This document shows, piece after piece, positions 1-11,403 of a stretch of 64,000 nt of DNA (position 1 is its first letter; every line of letters starts with the position of its first letter). Where the stretch lies: contig CM057469.1 in NCBI GenBank assembly GCA_030035585.1, positions 18,532,501 through 18,596,500 on the forward strand. The letters run 5' to 3'. The DNA is from Dugong dugon (taxonomy: Eukaryota > Chordata > Mammalia > Sirenia > Dugongidae). Made by a program: the position numbers and the translations under genes. The notes under the pieces are model-generated. The model made no database searches. It was not told the DNA's origin and saw nothing but the letters and a program-made list of their open reading frames with translations.

Positions 1-221
1 GGTTCAACAGTTGGTGGATTCAAGTACTTATCTTCCAATCTCCCCTCATAACACAAAAGCCAGTTGCCATTCTACAGAAGTGGATTCTAGCTGTATGTTT
101 ATACTTACAGACTCTCCTACAATTATTTATTATAATGAGTGAAAATCAGGCAAAAGCAGATGCCATTCAGAAGGAGGTAATTAATCTATGGCTGATTAGA
201 AGGAACTAATCTACATATGAG

Positions 222-547
222 GGCACTGGTGATTCAGTGGCAGAATTCTCACCTTCCATGTGGGAGACCTGGGTTTGATTCCCAGCCAATGTATCTCATG
301 TGCAGCCACTGCCCGTTTGTCAGTGTTGGCATGTGTGTTGCTATGATGCTGAACAGGTTTCAGCAGAGCTTCCAGACTAAGATGACTAGGAAGAAAGACC
401 TAGCAATCTAGTCCCAAAAATCAGCCAGTAAAAACTCTATGGATCACAATAGTCATGGGGATGATGCAGGACTGGCAGGGCTGTGTTCCACTGTGCATGG
501 GGTCACCGTGAGTCGGGGGCTGACTCAACAGCAGCTAACAGCAACAA
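222..547 (+). repeat. tRNA-Gly-headed SINE with RTE-like tail
   Basis: The first 73 bases resemble tRNA-Gly: GCACTGGTGATTCAGTGG gives the A box, TTTGATTCCCAGCC the B box, and the anticodon position reads TCC. A body shared with the RTE-related elements of this window follows (GTTGCTATGATGCTGAACAG, CAGCAGAGCTTCCAGACTAAG). The end is CATGGGGTCACCGTGAGTCG...CAGCTAACAGCAACAA. Flanking AATCTACATAT / AATCTAGATACAT is a likely target duplication. It is a retroposed element, not a tRNA gene. Confidence 0.88.
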
Positions 548-990
548 TCTAGATACATATTTTCAAAGTCAAAACTTGTGGTCGAATGAAGGTTCTAGAG
601 AGCCCTTTATGCTTCTTGTGCATGTACAGATTGTGCTAAATGTCTGCAAGTTAATAGAGGACACTTGCTTTGAAAGGGTCCATCTTAACATCTTCTAAGA
701 AATCAATTTTTGAAGATACTCAGTGAGAAATTACTTTGTGGTTTGTTCAACACTTCTTGATGTAATTTCAGTATCTCCTAAATTGCCGTTTTTCTTCTCC
801 CTCTAGAGAGGTTCTTATCTATCTGTGATGCTTATGGGTTCCCACTCTTTCTGGAGAGAGTTTTGGAACATGAAGATACAGGAAAAGAGAATCAAGAAAT
901 CTTCCTGCTGCAACTCTGGAAGAGTAGTACCCACTGGCGTGGATAATAGAGGGGCTTTGAGGGATTTGAGGGGGCCTTCCTATTAGCCAC

Positions 991-1222
991 GGAGTCCCTG
1001 GGTGGCACAAACGGTTAAGCACTCAGCTACTAACTGAAAGGTTGACAGTTTGAATCCAGCCAGAGGCGCCTCAGAAAGAAGGCCTGGCAATCTGCTTCTG
1101 AGAGATCAGCTGTTAAAAACCCTATGGAGCACAGTTCCACTCTGATATGCATGGGGTCACCATGAGTCAGAGTCGACTCAACAGCAACTGGTTTGGTTTT
1201 CTTGAGTTTTTTTTTTTTTTTT
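991..1222 (+). repeat. AfroSINE (long form)
   Basis: The copy begins GGAGTCCCTGGGTGGCACAA and has a tRNA-like head with the B-box region GACAGTTTGAATCCAG. A middle part follows (GAAGGCCTGGCAATCTGCTT) and then CATGGGGTCACCATGAGTCA and GACTCAACAGCAACTGG. It finishes in GTTTGGTTTT plus a T-rich tail. The head most resembles tRNA-Asn. Confidence 0.92.
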
Positions 1223-2019
1223 AATCTTATTACCCATACAGTTTCCCAGGCTCACTGTTGGGCAGCCCATCCTCAACCTTTCATCTTCACTGCTCCTAAG
1301 TGGCAGAAGGGCCGTGTTGTCTTCATATCCTTTCTTTCTACAGCTTCTAGCTCCGCAGATGCAGAGCAGCACCCTTGGCAGTGACAAAATCTAGATGCTT
1401 CCCTGCCCAGAGAACAGCTCTGGCAATAATCCAGGGGCCATTTGCTCTGTGGAGAAGGAAGTGGGAGTGTGGGTGAGCAGGAAGAGTGAGGTCAGCTTTC
1501 AGAGCAGTCAACCATCTCTGGCAAGTTGGCGAGACTATGAACTAGAGAATATTTACTGCTGGGAGATGTCCACAACAGGAGACACCCAGTCTGGCCAGAC
1601 CCAGAGTCTCCCTATCTGGGCATCAGGATGACAAAGTCATGACACAGGGGACAGTGCTCTACAGCCAGGCACCAAATCTCTTTATCCTGGAGAGATTCCC
1701 TCTGGTCCCTTTAACTGTTACTCAGGGAAAATGCATGAATCGGTCTGGAGGTAGAAAGAAGCAATAAGATTTACCCAGGACAATCTCAGGTTAGTGGTTT
1801 GCATGAATCATATTTGCATCTGCTTTAAGCTACAAATCCTTCCTCAACCCACCCTTGCCCCACAGGTTGGATTAGGAGCCCTTCTGAGTGCTCTCAAAGC
1901 ACCCTGTGCATCTTCCTACCGTCACACTCCTACCCCTAATGAAGGGTCACTTCACCTGCCTCCTCCCCCACTGTGAGGACCACAGGACAGGAGACTGGGT
2001 CTTCAACCCAATGCAGCAG

Positions 2020-2375
2020 CCCTAACTCAGCACCTAGCACAGTGCCTGGCCATCAAGTTGGCCCCCATCTCACAGTGACCCCATGCACAAGATCAGACTG
2101 CTGTGATCCACAGGGTTTTTAATGGCTGATTTTTCATAAGTAGATTGCCAGGCCCTTCTTCATCGTTTGTCTTAGTTTGGATGCTCCACTAAATCCTGTT
2201 TAGCACCGAAACAACATGCAAGACCCCACTGACTGACAGGTGGTGACTGTGCTTGAGGTGCACTGGCCAAGAATCATCGAACCCAGATCTTCCGCAAGAA
2301 GGTGAGAATTTTACCACTGAACCACCACTGGCCCCCTGGCACTTGGTTAGAGCTTAATGAATATTTGCTATTGTA
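2020..2375 (+). repeat. MIR 3' end split by a SINE
   Basis: CAGCACCTAGCACAGTGCCTGGC on the left and ACTTGGTTAGAGCTTAATGAATATTTGC on the right join into the standard 3' end of a MIR. The tRNA-Gly SINE of 2049-2336 separates them, and CCTGGC occurs at both junctions. Confidence 0.75.
2049..2336 (-). repeat. tRNA-Gly-headed SINE
   Basis: Reverse-strand copy. The right end is the head (complement of TTTTACCACTGAACCACCAC); the left end is the RTE-like tail (complement of CAGTGACCCCATGCACAAGA). It is inserted in a MIR. Confidence 0.86.
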
Positions 2376-2809
2376 CAGGAAATTCTCTTTCATCTGAGGA
2401 AGACAGGAAGAGGAAGAGTAGAAAGAATGATTGCACACATCAAAGAAATGTACCAATAATCCCTAATCTTCCTTTTAAGCAGTGCTTTCAGCTTTTTCCC
2501 CTCTCACATAAACTTTTCCTCACACTTGGAATATTTTATACAAAAGTACCAGTTCAAGTTCTTCCGTCCTTGCTCACTGAGCTGGTGCAGCAGCTGAGTC
2601 AGCTACCCAGCACCTGATACATGTTGCAAGTGCTTTGGGGCTGTGGAAGGTGAAATGTGAATTTTCTGTGTAACATGAGTATGTGGCTAGCACAACCGGG
2701 ATGTGCTGAAAATAGGATCTGGGTAAAAGGATGTTCACCGGAGCGTTTTATTTATAGTAGTAAAAAAGTAGGTGGGGTAGGTGGAATCTAAACTCTAGTA
2801 ATTGAGGCT

Positions 2810-3050
2810 TAGTTATATAAATTAGGACATATTCATACAATGGAATATTATGTTACTATTAAAGATAATATTTGAGAAAAATATATATGGCATGGGAAAA
2901 TGTACCCAATATATTAAGTGAAAAACTGGTCCCAGAATTGCACATAATCACAATTTTACAAATTGTAAGTGTATAAAACACTGGGAGAAAATATGTCCAA
3001 ATGTTGCATAGTTTATTTCTGGATGATGTTGATTTTTAAAGCCTTATTTA
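2810..3050 (+). repeat. Old L1 3' fragment
   Basis: The stretch CAATGGAATATTATGTTACT is the familiar L1 signature for the C-terminal and 3' region. It is followed by AAATTGTAAGTGTATAAAACA and an A/T-rich end. Divergence is high. Confidence 0.6.
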
Positions 3051-3424
3051 AACTCTCTCACATATTTCTATTTTATTTTACAAAAAAACATGCATTGATT
3101 TTTAGAAGTTTAAAAATAGTATATTTTAAAATTGGGAACAATTCTGAATTGTGAAAAAAAAGTGTATCATTTAACAATGAAAAGAAGCCCTATCCTGTTC
3201 CTGCCCTATGGGATTATTTTCTAGCATTAGAATAGATGCCTCACCCATACAAAACCCAGAAGGTAAAGTGGCAGTGAGGCACCTGCAAATCAAAATAGGA
3301 GTCCTTTCCTTTGGTGAGCCAGGCTCTGAAAAGAAAGCTATATACAGTGATGTTGGCAGGGAGACTGCTATGGAGTCAGCCGGGAAAGCTGGAAGCAGCT
3401 GGGGTGTAGGCAAACCCATTCCCC

Positions 3425-3612
3425 TGGAGAGGGGAGAGCTGGCTCTGGTTCTGTCACTGGCTGTGTGGCCACAGGCCATTTAATATCTCTAGGCATTGCG
3501 TTCCCCATCCGTATAAGGAAGATCAAACATCTGCCCTTCCTTCCTCACAAGCCTTTTTGGGGTTAAATAAAACAATGTGTGTGCTGTGTTTTGTAAACAA
3601 AGCACCCAGTAG
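3425..3612 (+). repeat. MIR fragment
   Basis: GAGCTGGCTCTGGTTCTGTCACTGGCTGTGTGGCC...ATCTCTAGGCATTGCGTTCCCCATCCGTATAA matches the MIR core order (cell-type B box, core, then the TAAAATGG-like region). Confidence 0.6.
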
Positions 3613-4739
3613 ACAAAAAGTTTGGCAATCCTAAAAACTAACTTCTTAGAGTAGCAATCAATGTTCCCCACTTTCTTTTCTTTCAAGATATCAACAGATA
3701 CAAGATATAGTCACCTCTCAAACACTCTAGGAAAGTCACAAGGAGTTTTATCAGCCACATTTAACTCATTTTAAGTTTCCCCATATCTTTACCCATGTAG
3801 CAAAGACATGTGTTCATTCACGTTGTTTTGGTTTTTTTTTCCTCGCAGGCACATGAATAAATTGGATTTTCCCATGATGACTGGGTTTTGCCACTGGAAT
3901 ATGGACAGAAGTGATATAGGACCCTTCCAGGCTAGGCCCAAAATCCCCGTGAGATCCTTCACACACCCTCTTCTCTCATTTCTGGGCTGGTTGTGGAAAT
4001 TTCCTGGCTGGTGGAGGACTCTGAGGCCCCTGGGAAATGGTGATACCATTAGATGGAAGGAGCCCTAGTCTCCACATCACAGGGAAGGTTGCAAACATCT
4101 GACATAAGGGATATGAGTGAGAAATGGCCTGAGATGTCAGGATCATTTGTTACACCAATTATCCTCCCTGACTAATATACCCAGGACCATGGCCCCCTCT
4201 CCATTCCAGAGAGATGGTCAGCCTTCTCTGCTGCTTCCCACATGACTCTGTTGCAGGGGGCGTGGGGAACAGATATGTTAAACCCAACCCTCATCCAATG
4301 GGAAACTCACCCAAGGAAACTTTAAAATAAATCTTTCAGATTCTCTGACAGATTTGTATACAGCCTGTTCTCTTATTACCATAGAGAAACTTCAGGGTAT
4401 GTGCTAATTTCAATAACTGAAAAGAGAAAAATGCTTTTGGCAAGCCAATCCCAGCAGTATTAAAGGTGAGATGCAAATAGAAAAGGGATAAGGTCCATCT
4501 CAGTGGGAGAGGTTAGGGTGTGAGTCTTTGTCTCTTTCAGAGGTGCTGACAATGGAGGAGGAACGCTAACACTGGTTCCTCACTTACTTTATTCTTAGTA
4601 ATGTTCATCCCTACCCATGGGCTGCTTTAAAACCATGATTTCAGGGACCCAGAATATCTTTTGATTAAAAAAAATCTCTCACTCATTTGTCTTAATTTCT
4701 CTTAACAGCCACAATAACAACAACAACAAAATGATAACT

Positions 4740-4970
4740 AGTACATTGATCCCTGACTCTATGCCAGAATTGGGATAAATGTCTTGCATTTATTATCTTA
4801 TTTAATTCTCACTACCATTATATGCATTTATAAATGAGGAATGTGAGCCTGAGAGAGGACAAGCCCCTGTGCAAGGTCACAGTTCTAGTAAGTGGGCAAG
4901 TCGAGGCTTGAACTCCAGGCCACATGTTCCCAGAGCCCACACTCTTTAATCACTGCACCATGCAATAAAA
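4740..4970 (-). repeat. MIR fragment
   Basis: The reverse-strand MIR pattern is clear: ATTATCTTATTTAATTCTCAC, then ATAAATGAGGAATGTGAGC, AGGTCACAGTTCTAGTAAGT and CTTGAACTCCAGGCCACATG, ending before ATCACTGCACCATGC. Confidence 0.75.
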
Positions 4971-5250
4971 AAACTTGTGAAGCCTTTTGCATTGCCTGGC
5001 CCAGCAGGGTCTCTCAAAGGGGATCCTGAACAAGCAGAGAAAGGGCAGGAGTGAAAGGTTTGGCAGATACAGCTGGCATACTCTCAAAGCAGGCAGGCTT
5101 GGATGGAGCACCTGGATGAGGACCTGTGGGAGATATGTGGAGGCATTAGGTTCTGGGTCGGGGCATTCCCAGAGAGGAGAGTGGAAAAAGGGAGGGCTAC
5201 CCACTTTTTTTTGACTCTAGCCAACCTGCTCTTCCTTGCTTAGACAAGCT

Positions 5251-5256
5251 ACTTAC
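5251..5256 (-). other. KIF26B: Splice donor of the KIF26B exon
   Basis: The exon ends CAG and the intron begins GTAAGT (minus strand), the full U1 consensus. If the intron were retained, the frame would continue for 19 codons and then meet a TAG stop near 5197. Confidence 0.92.
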
Positions 5257-5793
5257 CTGGTAGGGGTACAGGGTAACCCCATTGGTTCTTGACAGCGACC
5301 AGGTGCCATCTAGGTACTGGTGAGCCTGGATGGCCACTGAGTTGAGGATGTTCCCATTGCTGGGACTGGTGGCCATCTGGAGGCTGATCTTGGCCTGGTG
5401 GGTTGGGGACCCACTCTTCTTCTCTGCCCCATTGGTGACCCCAAGACTGTTGGGTTTGCTGCTATGCTTGTTGGTGACGAAGCCTGTGTAGTTGGAGGTT
5501 GCACAGGGGGCGGGCACAAAGGCCCAATCCCTGGGCTGCTGGAGACCCCCCACATGCCGGGCCCCCACCAGAGTGGGGTTGTTGGAGAGGGGTGGGGGCG
5601 AACCAGGGGACGCATCGTAGTGCTCACTGCCTGCTGCCTGCTCCAAGGTCAGCACCATCTGGATGGCCTCCTGCTTCAACTGGTTCAGGTGCGTAGCACA
5701 AATGTCACAGCGGTTGTCCCGGTCATTCCATGCCTTCCGGATGGTGTTGGGGACCTGGAGTTTGTCGTGAATCACAGCCGAGAAAGCAGGGTC
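5257..5793 (-). CDS. KIF26B: KIF26B internal coding exon (179 codons, partial gene)
   Basis: This is one internal exon of KIF26B, an atypical, very long kinesin of the KIF26 family. Known biology: KIF26 proteins are poor or inactive ATPases, and KIF26B acts in cell adhesion and morphogenesis (kidney development, Wnt5a-Ror signalling). The minus-strand reading is open for 179 codons, from [15 protein letters not shown] to [10 protein letters not shown]. It lies in the N-terminal region ahead of the motor domain, roughly residues 155-333 from memory of the human protein. Near residue 32 of the exon is [15 protein letters not shown], a CxxC followed by LxxLKxxA. The middle is rich in Ser/Pro/Asn ([13 protein letters not shown]) and probably disordered. 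The boundaries are TAG|GAC at the 5' side and CAG|GTAAGT at the 3' side. The length of 537 is divisible by 3 and both ends are phase 0, so skipping would keep frame. It is probably exon 3. No frameshift or internal stop is present. KIF26A is the only close alternative, and the match to KIF26B is much closer. Confidence 0.93.
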
Positions 5794-5828
5794 CTAGAGA
5801 ACACACAAGCAAAAAAAAAGGAGAGGTT
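5794..5828 (-). other. KIF26B: Splice acceptor and polypyrimidine tract of the KIF26B exon
   Basis: Read on the minus strand, the intron ends in a run of about ten T, then GCTTGTGTGTTCTCTAG directly before the GAC of the exon. The AG is at 5795-5794. A possible branch-point A lies in GTTATAACC about 35-40 bases upstream. This is a textbook U2-type acceptor and fixes the exon start. Confidence 0.9.
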
Positions 5829-6684
5829 ATAACTCACATGTAATTTGCATATCTGGTTTATGAGTTATGCCCTAGATATAGCCAAAGAGTTTGACTGACT
5901 GATTGACAGCCAACGCAAATGAGATGCCATATAGGTAGAAAAGCCTCTATAGTTGACAAACACATTTGACAAATATAAGAATTTTACAGTGAAGAATTTA
6001 AGGAATTAAATATATATACATATATATCTTAGTATATTTCTCTCCTGGCCAGTCAAATGAGAAGATACCACGTTCTTCTTGTGTCCACTTAAGAATTATA
6101 GCCCCAGTGGAGTCTCCCAAGGTGTGCATTAAGAAGACAAAAATCATTTGTTCGGGTGTGATGGGAAGTGAGTGCAGTCATTCTGGGCTGACTCCATCGC
6201 AGCCCCGAGGCCCCCAGTTACCCATGGGAAGTTGGTAAAGGATGGAGGTGACCTGGAACAGAGAGTCTGTTCTAAGAAAATCCTGGCCTCATTAACTAAG
6301 TGCCATTGAAAGAAAACCAAACTAAACAGATTCTGAACTAGCAATCCAGCCTGCTCCAGCCGCCCAGCAAACTTTAGATTAACTCACGTTTACCATCGGG
6401 CCATGGCAGGCTCATCATTTCTGTACCCATGTAGTTGATGTCCTGATTGAAAGAAAAATATCCCCCTGGCGGTATCCCTGGTAAAACCCAAGATACTTTT
6501 CCCCACAAACATCATCTGAAACTACTGTAAGAAAGATTCTTTAGCTCAAAGGCCCATGTTTAAAAGAAATCAGATAATGAATCTAATGAGACTGACCTCT
6601 CATTTACTCTGCTTTGCTTTTTATAAAACAGCAGAATTACACAAAGAAAAAAAGCACTAGGAGTGTTCACTGGATCTTAAAATA

Positions 6685-6835
6685 GCTGGGTTCTAGTTCC
6701 AGTTCTGCTACTAATTAACATTATGACCTGGACAATTAATCTCACTGAACCTCTCATTTGTAACACAAGGCCGTGGCCTCTATGAGTTGTAAGGTCCATC
6801 TAGCTCCATGACTGTGTTCGTAGGAAATAAGGGCA
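6685..6835 (+). repeat. MIR fragment
   Basis: TGGGTTCTAGTTCCAGTTCTGCTACTAATTAACATTATGACC is a degraded MIR B-box and core region. It is followed by CACTGAACCTCTCATTTG, which corresponds to the CTCAGTTTCCTCATCTG region. Confidence 0.65.
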
Positions 6836-7419
6836 GGAGAGTCCAGTATCTCTAAATAGGGACAGACCACCATGCCATTTTGAACTTTTGGAGTAATTTA
6901 TGAGGCTCATCTTAAGGCTTATTTTCCTCTAGGACATCAGGAGGAAATCTGCCCTTCTGAAATTTGCTCTCAGCTTTTACGGGCGGAAGCCCCATCAGGG
7001 CTGAACGGAGTTTGACGAGCTGTGGGTGAGTGGATGTGTGGGGGACCCAGGGTGGCAGGAAGATCGTTGGTGGGAGGGTTGTTCTTAATTATGATCCATC
7101 TTGATTATGGGCTCCAGCATCTTGTTTTCCCTGTTTAACTACCGTGACTAGCTCCTTAGCAGGCACTGACTAACTGATTAATCAAGAGGCCTCTTTACAC
7201 AGCAGCGGCAAGGAGTGGCTCAGGAGGTGGAAACTCAAGACAGTCACATAAAATGATGGGAAGCAATAGGAGGTCAAGGCTGACCGAGGCTCAGGTTGAC
7301 AAAGTGACGCGAACCGTATGAGACCTGCCTTGTGGTGTCCTTCTCCCTCGCAAGCTGCTTGGTTCAGAGCGTCTCTCATCACAAATCAGACAGTGTTGGA
7401 CCCAAAGGGGCCCCTAGGG

Positions 7420-7525
7420 ATCATTCTACAGTAGACCAACACTTCAGTTTACAGGTGAGGAAACTGAGCTCCAAAAAGGTTAAAAGCTTGACTACATCCA
7501 GACCTCTTGACCCCTAGTCCATGAT
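7420..7525 (-). repeat. MIR fragment
   Basis: CAGTTTACAGGTGAGGAAACTGAGCTCC...AGACCTCTTGACCCCTAGTCCATGA is the reverse-strand MIR core; only about 100 bases remain. Confidence 0.65.
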
Positions 7526-8394
7526 GTTTCACTTCAAGAGCCAAAGCTCCATCTCCATCAATAGACTCATATTTTTTTGCACAGACACATAAGGTTTTCA
7601 CCTCATTCACTTGGGAAATGTTCATTTATTCTCAATGAATTTCTCTGGGTTCCCGTCTGTGACAACTGCCATATTGAATGTTGGAGATACAGAGATGAAA
7701 GACAGCAACTCTCAGTCCTGGAGCAGGGGAGACTTAGAGACTGTCATGATAAGATCTGGGATGGGGGGTGGAGGCAGAGAGGACAGGGGCCCCATTGACC
7801 CAGCCCGCCTCATGTCCCCATTTTCTCTTTCTCTTTCTCATCACCAAGTTCTTATTCAGCATTCACTCACACATGGTGCTCTGGTGAGTCCTCTACCAGC
7901 CCCAGTGGCTGACCTCTACCTGTTCATGGCCCAGAATAGGCACATCCAATGGACACCATGAGGAAAGGCTTCTCTCCTGACCTGCTGGACAGTGCTTAGT
8001 ATGTTCACTATGAAGCAGCAACAGCTCCTGAGTAAATGCATGTTGTGGTACAATGTTCAGGGTGCATTGCCCAGTTCAGGGGATCAAATACTAGCAGGGC
8101 CTTTACAATCATCTTCCCACTTCCACTTAGAGGACCCCTGAGAGTTCTCAGACCCCTACTATTTCTTGGAAGATGATAAAAGGTAAAACACAGTTGCCAA
8201 ATCAAAAATTGAGTTAATTTAACCTTGTGGGGAGGGAATATTATTAGTGTATGTACGCAATTTCTATGAAAAGACTCAGAGAGAATATCTATTTCCTGAG
8301 AAAGAATTCTGCTGTAGACTTATTAGCAAAAGCTCTCACAGCCTGCAGTATTTTCTTTGTTAAATTATATTTTTCTTCCTAAAAAAATGGAGAG

Positions 8395-8655
8395 ATTTTC
8401 CAGAAATGCAGAAATGTAGAGAAATGGAAAAAAATCACCACCTGTTAACGTCTGGTGTATTTCCTTCTGCTTTCTTCTATGCACATTAAGAAAAATATGT
8501 TCTATATACATATATTCTCTTGCTTTTTCACTTATTATATAATGAGAATTTTCTCTTATCAATAAATGCCATTTGAAAATATGATTTTTAATGACCACTT
8601 AGTATTTTATCCTTCCGTTGTTCCATAATTCATTTATTTATTTCTACATTCTACC
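8395..8655 (-). repeat. Old L1 3' fragment
   Basis: AT-rich sequence of the L1 3' region in reverse: TTTTTCACTTATTATATAATG, TTTAATGACCACTTAGTATTTTATCC and GTTCCATAATTCATTTATTTATTTC. These are typical of the reverse complement of L1M-type 3' ends. Confidence 0.6.
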
Positions 8656-9221
8656 AGATAATTGGAAACTATGAGAAATCAGGGAACTGGCAAAGAAAAA
8701 CAACACACAACCCATTTGTGCTTTTACGTCACCAAATTACTTGGTTTCAAGAAGCTTCAAATTAATTGCTTATTTATAACACTTTGGTTAGCCCAATCAA
8801 GTGCCACAGTAAGGTGGCAGATCTAAGATAAGCCGCATCCACACATTACAGTTTATTTTAGATCTAGCCCGTAAACTCTGGATTCAGCACTGACATCTGT
8901 ATTTGTAGCCAGAGCTAAAGAGATGCATTCGTTCTATGGAATCCCGTGAGCCATCCATGGTCTAAGCATTCCTTTCCCCCTTTCCTCCTGGTTTATAGTA
9001 CTCTTCCCAGAAGCAGAATCTTCACTGCTCAGCCTATTACTATTTGCTGCTCAGCTTCTAACATGTAACAAATACTTACGTTGGCCTCCAATGTGCCAAG
9101 AGCTGCGCCAAGCTGGGGACATGAGGATACATGCAAATGATCCCTATGCTCTGTGAGTTCACTGTCCAGGGGCCTTCTTTGCTCCTGGACTGCCAAAAGC
9201 CACCTCCCTCTGCTGCTGCCT
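8656..9221. other. Unclassified intron
   Basis: No repeat, gene or structure recognised. Composition is balanced and there is no long open frame. Confidence 0.5.
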
Positions 9222-9417
9222 GGAGTCCCTGGGTGGTTAACATGCTTGGCTGCTAACTGAAAGCTTGGAAATTTGGTCCATCCAGAGGCACCTCGGAAGA
9301 AAGGCCTAGCAATTACTTCTGAGAGATGAGCCATTGAAAACCCTATGGAGCACAGTTCTACTATGACACACATGGGGTTGCCATGAGTAGGAATCAATTC
9401 AGTGGCAACTGGTGGTT
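9222..9417 (+). repeat. AfroSINE (long form, head shortened)
   Basis: It starts GGAGTCCCTGGGTGGTTAACATGC with part of the A-box arm missing, followed by GGCTGCTAACTGAAAGC, CAGAGGCACCTCGGAAGAAAGG and ATGGGGTTGCCATGAGTAGG. Flanks CTGCTGCC / CTGCTGTC may be the target duplication. Confidence 0.88.
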
Positions 9418-10719
9418 CTACTGCTGTCTAGTCCAGTCTGTAACGACTCACAGGAGCACTCAACACACACTCAGGCATACCGAGCTCTGCGCTCCCCTCC
9501 TGGTTCACAAGGCCTCAGCAAGGAGAACTCCGGCTCTCCACTTCTCTCCTCCACTCAGAACTATGCTCAACCAAAGTAAGCCCTGCAGAAGAGCCTACCA
9601 GAGCCTGCAAGAGGCGACCGAACTGTCACACGAGGGCCACAGCTGTGACCACTGCCACCATGATGTACATGGTGGCCACAGACAACCAGGAAGCAGCATA
9701 TAGTACCTTTTTGTTTCATCCAGAGGAAAGATGAGGTTGATTCTTTAATGAGTATAATAACGCTGACTGATATCAAAGAAGTGTTCCCTAAATTAAGAAC
9801 ACTTGCTCTGTAACCCTATGCTGGTTATCATCAAAAGGCCTCCATAAGTTGAGAAATGTGTCCTATGAAAACTAAAATCCCTTTCAAGTGCTTGTCCACA
9901 AGTTATAAATATTTGAGTACAACTCAAAACTTCAAAGAGGAATGGTTAACAGACCTAGCTATCTGTAAATGCTGAATAAAGAGGAGATTGTTTCTAGGAA
10001 GAATAGCGATAAACAGGAGGAAAAGAGAAAAGGAGTCCTCAGAACCTGGATGGCTCACGTATAATGCGCTTTCCTGGCATGGACGCAATAAGGACTATAG
10101 CAGCCCCAGGAGGTGCACTAGGGGAGCCTCTTCTGGCTCAGCTGGCACCAAAAGAAACGTGGAACCACAGAAGGAATGAATTTCGTACCCCGTCTGGCAT
10201 GCCACCTAGCTTACGGGCTCCAAAGACATTCGTATCATCCCCCTGGATCTAGTCCTGATTCTTCGTGTGCCTCTGGAATTAATCCAATGGGAGTAGCATT
10301 GAACTCATGGGCAAGCCCAACATCTCTTTTTCAAGTCCCAAGTTTTATTTCGGTGCACTGGAAAATGTGCTGTTGGCACTGGGGCAACTTTTTCTTCCTA
10401 AGTTCTCACATTTAGGAGTTCTGTCCTCAAAACATTCTCCTCTTTCAGGAAAATACACAGAATTATTTTTGCCCCACCTCTACCATGAAGAGGGATTCAA
10501 GAAAACACTTAGGGGGATTGGTAAAGATCCTCAGAAGGAAGTTAATGTTCAGAAACCTAAATCTCCCAATCAGTGATCACAAAAAAAAAAGAACAACCCA
10601 TAAATTGTTATCCAATCCCTTTACAGTTCTCCTACATCTCCTGGGGGCATTTCAGGAAAATGGAATCTCCTGTCATAACCCCAAAGGGCCTCTCATAGTC
10701 TACTGACTCTCAGTCAGTT
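9418..10719. other. Unclassified intron
   Basis: About 1.3 kb without a repeat I can name. Short open frames overlap in several phases, but none has a splice-site pattern or recognisable domain. Confidence 0.5.
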
Positions 10720-10988
10720 GCCTCACGTATCTTCTGGCAGACTTAACTACATGATTATGACTAAATCTCTCTTCCTGTTCACTGACATTCATTCCTCAGG
10801 CAATCACATACAAGCCCATGGCTTCAACAGCCATCCATATCCTGGTGACTTGGAATTCTCTATCTCCACTCCTGCTTGGCCTCTCTCCTGAGCTCCAAGC
10901 CTTATAGCCAAAGGCCCACTAGACAGAATGATCTGGATATCCCAATACCCTTCAAACTGACATTTCAAAATTACTTTTCTTTGCCCTT

Positions 10989-11141
10989 GGAGCCCTGGTA
11001 GTACAGTGGTTAAGAGCTCAGCTGCTAACCAAAAAGGTCAGCAGTTTGAATCTACCAGCTGCTCCTTGGAAACCCTATGCAGTTCTACTCTGTCCTATAG
11101 GGTCCCTGTAAGTTGGAATCAACTCCTTGGCAACAGGTTTT
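10989..11141 (+). repeat. AfroSINE, short (deleted) form
   Basis: It begins GGAGCCCTGGTAGTACAGTGG and passes from CTACCAGCTGCTCCTTGGAAACCCTATG straight to CAGTTCTACTCTGTCC, so the segment AGAAAGGCCTGGCAATCTGC...AGCC is missing. The target duplication TTTTCTTTGCCCTT is exact on both sides. Confidence 0.93.
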
Positions 11142-11403
11142 CTTTGCCCTTATACCTACTCTTATTCCAATAGTCACTAAGTAAATAGTATCATTATTCA
11201 CCCAGAGGCCAAGGCTAGAAATCTAGAACCTTCCTTGCCCGTTCCTTCTCCTTCACTTCTAATCACCAAATTAGATAGAGGCTATGTTCTAAAAACTCTT
11301 AAACTGAACCTCCTCTCCATGCCCCCTGCCATGTTAATGCTTTTAGTGTTTCTCCCATCACCAAGGTGTCCTTGATTCCAGCTTTGACTTCACTCCCCAG
11401 GGT

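Larger units (their letters stand above)
1..5256 (-). other. KIF26B: KIF26B intron downstream of the exon (partial)
   Basis: Non-coding sequence between the donor and the left edge. The next human KIF26B coding segment begins ISQLMTESS; no such reading is present here, so the next exon lies outside the window. It holds one tRNA-Gly SINE on each strand, one AfroSINE, MIR fragments and an L1 end. The rest (1-221, 548-990, 1223-2019, 2381-2809, 3046-3424, 3611-4739, 4971-5250) shows nothing I can identify. Confidence 0.8.
5830..8394. other. Intron stretch, mostly unclassified
   Basis: Apart from the MIR pieces at 6685-6835 and 7420-7525, and a weak L2/MIR-like piece around 7600-7740, nothing is recognisable here. 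The MIR-free parts carry no long open frame with protein-like character. Confidence 0.5.

Noticed and set aside
222-295. tRNA-Gly gene (also at 2260-2336, 51535-51609, 61400-61479)
   Set aside because: Heads are mutated and continue directly into SINE bodies with shared tails and target duplications, so they are retroposons rather than tRNA genes.
5398-5832. 144-codon plus-strand open frame opposite the KIF26B exon
   Set aside because: It is an antisense shadow of the coding exon's codon bias and GC content, with no own splice sites or family resemblance.
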